Assembly (NCBI GenBank): GCA_003554345.1
Contig: PWGE01000340.1
Span: 1-7,354, forward strand
DNA length: 7,354 bases
Reading direction: 5' to 3'
Source: Candidatus Sumerlaeota bacterium
GTDB taxonomy: Bacteria > Sumerlaeota > T1SED10-198M
Within the stretch, counting starts at the first letter, position 1, and the number at the start of each line of letters is the position of its first letter. Positions 5,138 through 7,354 of this stretch are shown one piece after another. Under the pieces are notes generated by a model. It was not told the DNA's origin, searched no databases, and saw only the letters and a program-made list of their open reading frames with translations. The translations under genes and the position numbers were made by a program.

Positions 5138-5647
5138 ATGAAGACACAACGAAGACATGGCTTTACTCTTATTGAAACGCTGATAGCGTTGTTAATTGCC
5201 TCTCTTCTGGGAGTATCCATGACGTGGTTTTTTATTTTTGCTCAGCGTGCACAGAGCCGTGAAATGCGAACTTTTAAAATGAACAGGGATGTCCAGCGAA
5301 TAGAAAATATCATGCAACGGCATCTTCATTCGGCTAAAATGGATGGGGGAGAGTATTTGATTCTGGATAGTGATAATCTCATAGTGGAAGGGGGCTCCTA
5401 TCTATCATTTTATTCGCCTCTTGAAGGAGAAACGGTAGCCTTTTTTCGTAATCCCGAAACAGATGAGTTTATTTTTTATGATGGAAAGAATGAGCATGTG
5501 CTGTCAGAAAATGTAAGTCACCTGGCTTTTTATCGGAAAGGAACAGTTATGGAGTACGAATTGTTATACGAGAGTGTTGGCGGTGGCAGAGCAGGAGATG
5601 ATGTTCGTCACAAACATGTTGGCTATTTCGCACCCCGGGTGCCTTAA
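5138..5647 (+). CDS. PilW-like type IV prepilin, cassette B
   Basis: A 169-residue paralogue of the protein at 1025-1552. The open frame reaches back to 5090, but AAAGGTGG (5127-5134) sits close upstream of the ATG at 5138, which leaves a normal short leader MKTQRRHG. Cleavage is expected after Gly8, with Phe +1 and Glu +5 (residue 13), followed by FTLIETLIALLIASLLGVSM. The paralogues share FAQRxQxREM, the NRD..RIE..QR heptad-like stretch, SAxMDG, LSxYSP, FFR, FDG/YDG, VLSEN and a final (S/A)PR(A/V)P. By eye roughly half the residues are identical. The leader is 13 residues shorter than in cassette A, and a GGGRAGDD loop replaces the PGGRLDE loop. It is followed after 25 bases by its PilX-like partner. 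No PilV-like gene precedes it; the upstream side is repeat-rich spacer. It is probably a minor pilin of a second or alternative tip complex. Confidence 0.85.
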   Translation: MKTQRRHGFTLIETLIALLIASLLGVSMTWFFIFAQRAQSREMRTFKMNRDVQRIENIMQRHLHSAKMDGGEYLILDSDNLIVEGGSYLSFYSPLEGETVAFFRNPETDEFIFYDGKNEHVLSENVSHLAFYRKGTVMEYELLYESVGGGRAGDDVRHKHVGYFAPRVP

Positions 5648-5672
5648 AAACTAAAGCAGAAGGAGTTTTATT

Positions 5673-7163
5673 ATGAATATTAAAAAGACAAATGCCTTTA
5701 AGCCAGAAAAAGGATTTGTGCTGGCAATGGTCATTGTGGTGGTGACTTTAATTAGTTTTGCGGTGATTATAGTAGTGGGATTGGTGACGCAGGATATCCG
5801 TATCAGTAGAGCCAATGTTGCTCGCTCAATAGCCCATTATGGAGCAGAAGGCGGCGCCTTTGATGCTTTATGGCGTATTGGTCAAAATGAATATGAGGGA
5901 GATTATAACTTTGACTTTACCCATGAGGATCAGGTGGTTCCGGTGGATATTTCTGTCACAAAGGTAGAAGATAGAAGATATCGGGTGGAATCGCGCGGAG
6001 AATTTCAGGGTAAAGAAACCACGGTCATTGTTGATGCTATACGTCGTGCGTCAGGGTATCCGCTTGATTACAGTTATTTTATTGATAACTGGGGCTGGTT
6101 TCACGGTAATACTGTCTTTAACTGGGGGAATATGCGCTCGAATGGTCCCATGGTATTTGACGATACGGAAATAATCGTTCAGGGAGATATCTATACTCAT
6201 GAATATATCGAAGGTTTTCAAAATATTCGAGGAAATGCCAGGAACCCTCATCATAGGCACGAAGGTGTAGCCAAACTCTCCATGCCTGATGTGGGAAATT
6301 TCGAGCAAAATGCCGATTTTGCTCATGCAGAAGGTGGCACCCTTTCAGCCAGAACTCCCGATGGTGAACAGATAACCATCAATAGTGCTCATGGAGATGG
6401 TTTTGGGGACAAGGAGAATATTTATCTTTACGGAACATATGACGATCCCATTGAGATTGACGGTCCCGTTGCAGTAAAGGGCGATGTTATTATTCACGGG
6501 TATATAACAGGCCAGGGGACTCTTTATACTGGTGGAAATATATATGTAGCAGGAAACCTGGAATATAAAGATCCTCCTAACCGGTCGGTCCCCTCAAATC
6601 CTGGCGAAAGATATGGATGGATAGAAAATAATATTGATAAAGACCTCATTGCTTATGCTGCGGCAGAGAATATTGTCTTTGGAGATTTTACTGATTCCTT
6701 CTGGAGGAATACAGTGGATAAATGGATGAATGATCCCTTGAATAAGGACAGTGGCGGTACCCTGGCTGATTTTGATTTTCGCGCCCCTTTCAGTTATGAG
6801 TTTTATGAGGGCTTACCTGAATATATTCAGGATGGTGAAGATTTTATTCCTTTAATTGAGCAGTCTGACTATAAACATATCTCTACGACGGGAAGTATAG
6901 ACCTGCTTGATGGAATCTTTTATACGAATAACTATTTGGCAGGATTAATCGGCTTTGATACCGACTCGGATGTTCAAATTTACGGCTCGTTGATAAGTGG
7001 TAATGATGCACTGCTACATGGGACACATCTTCAATTAAATCATGACCCTCGTTTGCCCAGCCGGTATGCGGATATGTATGATATTTTTGAAAAATTAAGC
7101 TTGCAGCTGGGTTTACCGGCTACCGATGCCCCCTTTCGTATCATTAACTGGGAAATTCTGTGA
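5673..7163 (+). CDS. Giant PilX-like minor pilin, cassette B
   Basis: A 496-residue paralogue of the protein at 1571-3259, with AAGGAG (5660-5665) 7 bases before the ATG. The leader ends at Gly14, followed by FVLAMVIVVVTLISFAVIIV. Met replaces Glu at +5, as expected for PilX/GspK-like tip pilins. The two copies share GLVTQDIRISRAN exactly, and SYF and RSNGP fall at the same residue numbers (134 and about 155), so the first 155 residues align without net gaps. The beta-rich core (IEIDGPVAVKGDVII, GQGTLYTGGNIYVAG) is at residues 260-298, and YGSLISGND with LNHDPRL lies near the end. The protein stops at NWEIL, so it lacks the Pro/Gly tail. It also has a deletion where cassette A carries its DxNxNGxxD insert. 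No cysteines. It is the last gene before a strong terminator. Confidence 0.8.
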   Translation: MNIKKTNAFKPEKGFVLAMVIVVVTLISFAVIIVVGLVTQDIRISRANVARSIAHYGAEGGAFDALWRIGQNEYEGDYNFDFTHEDQVVPVDISVTKVEDRRYRVESRGEFQGKETTVIVDAIRRASGYPLDYSYFIDNWGWFHGNTVFNWGNMRSNGPMVFDDTEIIVQGDIYTHEYIEGFQNIRGNARNPHHRHEGVAKLSMPDVGNFEQNADFAHAEGGTLSARTPDGEQITINSAHGDGFGDKENIYLYGTYDDPIEIDGPVAVKGDVIIHGYITGQGTLYTGGNIYVAGNLEYKDPPNRSVPSNPGERYGWIENNIDKDLIAYAAAENIVFGDFTDSFWRNTVDKWMNDPLNKDSGGTLADFDFRAPFSYEFYEGLPEYIQDGEDFIPLIEQSDYKHISTTGSIDLLDGIFYTNNYLAGLIGFDTDSDVQIYGSLISGNDALLHGTHLQLNHDPRLPSRYADMYDIFEKLSLQLGLPATDAPFRIINWEIL

Positions 7164-7194
7164 GATAAAGGTGAAACTCTTTTTCTGTACGTCG

Positions 7195-7235
7195 ACCACC
7201 GCCTGTCCCGGAAAGGGGTGGCGGTGGTTTTCTTT
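7195..7235 (+). terminator. Strong intrinsic terminator of cassette B
   Basis: A perfect 9-base-pair stem, ACCACCGCC (7195-7203) with GGCGGTGGT (7220-7228), encloses a small inner CCC/GGG helix around GGAAA and is followed by TTTTCTTTTA. It lies 31 bases after the PilX-like stop codon and marks the end of the transcript. Nothing comparable follows cassette A. Confidence 0.9.
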
Positions 7236-7315
7236 TACTTCCTTTAACTCAAGTTTGACAGTAAACGGCAAAAAAGAGAGGTAAGATTTGTTTTAAGACC
7301 CATTTCATGGGGGTT

Positions 7316-7339
7316 CACTTTTTAGAATTTCTAAAAGTG
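7316..7339. repeat. Inverted repeat near the right edge
   Basis: CACTTTT (7316-7322) pairs with AAAAGTG (7333-7339). An inner AGAA/TTCT (7324-7327 and 7329-7332) extends the stem past a single unpaired T. It could be an operator, or part of another intergenic repeat cut by the window edge. No gene can be seen to its right. Confidence 0.4.
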
Positions 7340-7354
7340 TAGTGCCACGTATGA

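Noticed and set aside
7255-7287. Promoter with TTGACA at 7255-7260
   Set aside because: The -35 word is perfect, but no acceptable -10 hexamer lies 15-19 bases downstream; the nearest candidate, TAAGAT, is 21 bases away.

Overview
This A+T-leaning bacterial window is built around two related cassettes of type IV pilin-like (minor pilin/pseudopilin) genes. All recognisable genes lie on the + strand. Sigma-70-like promoter hexamers, Shine-Dalgarno sites and class III (prepilin) leaders all fit a bacterium that builds a type IV pilus or type II secretion-like pseudopilus. The species cannot be fixed from the sequence. The intergenic DNA is littered with degenerate palindromic repeats of a kind I associate, from memory only, with slow-growing environmental lineages such as the PVC group and Omnitrophota. 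I treat that as a weak hint.

Layout. Bases 1-409 are mostly repeat-bearing non-coding DNA, with one doubtful 26-codon ORF (332-412). A near-consensus promoter (410-438) precedes cassette A: a PilV-like prepilin (507-1028), a PilW-like prepilin (1025-1552, start overlapping the previous stop as ATGA), a very large PilX-like protein (1571-3259) and a small secreted/anchored coiled-coil protein (3330-3794). About 1.3 kb without a convincing gene follows (3795-5137). It holds dispersed repeats and a four-unit tandem array of about 53-54 bp, each unit centred on a hairpin. Cassette B then repeats only the PilW-like gene (5138-5647) and the PilX-like gene (5673-7163), and closes with a strong intrinsic terminator (7195-7235). 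The last 120 bases hold no gene that I can support.

How the parts may work together. The PilV- and PilW-like proteins have the G|F...E5 prepilin signature. The PilX-like proteins keep the leader and hydrophobic helix but lack Glu5, as PilX and GspK proteins do. By analogy these proteins would form a priming or tip complex for a pilus-like fibre, with the large PilX-like protein as the exposed tip or adhesin. The two PilX-like paralogues are collinear over most of their length. Cassette A's copy has acquired a DxNxNGxxD calcium-loop-like insert and a Pro/Gly-rich C-terminal tail coded by a 15-bp minisatellite. The two cassettes therefore look like a duplicated tip module that has diverged at its exposed parts. 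No major pilin, assembly ATPase, platform protein, secretin or prepilin peptidase is in the window, so the machine they serve is inferred.
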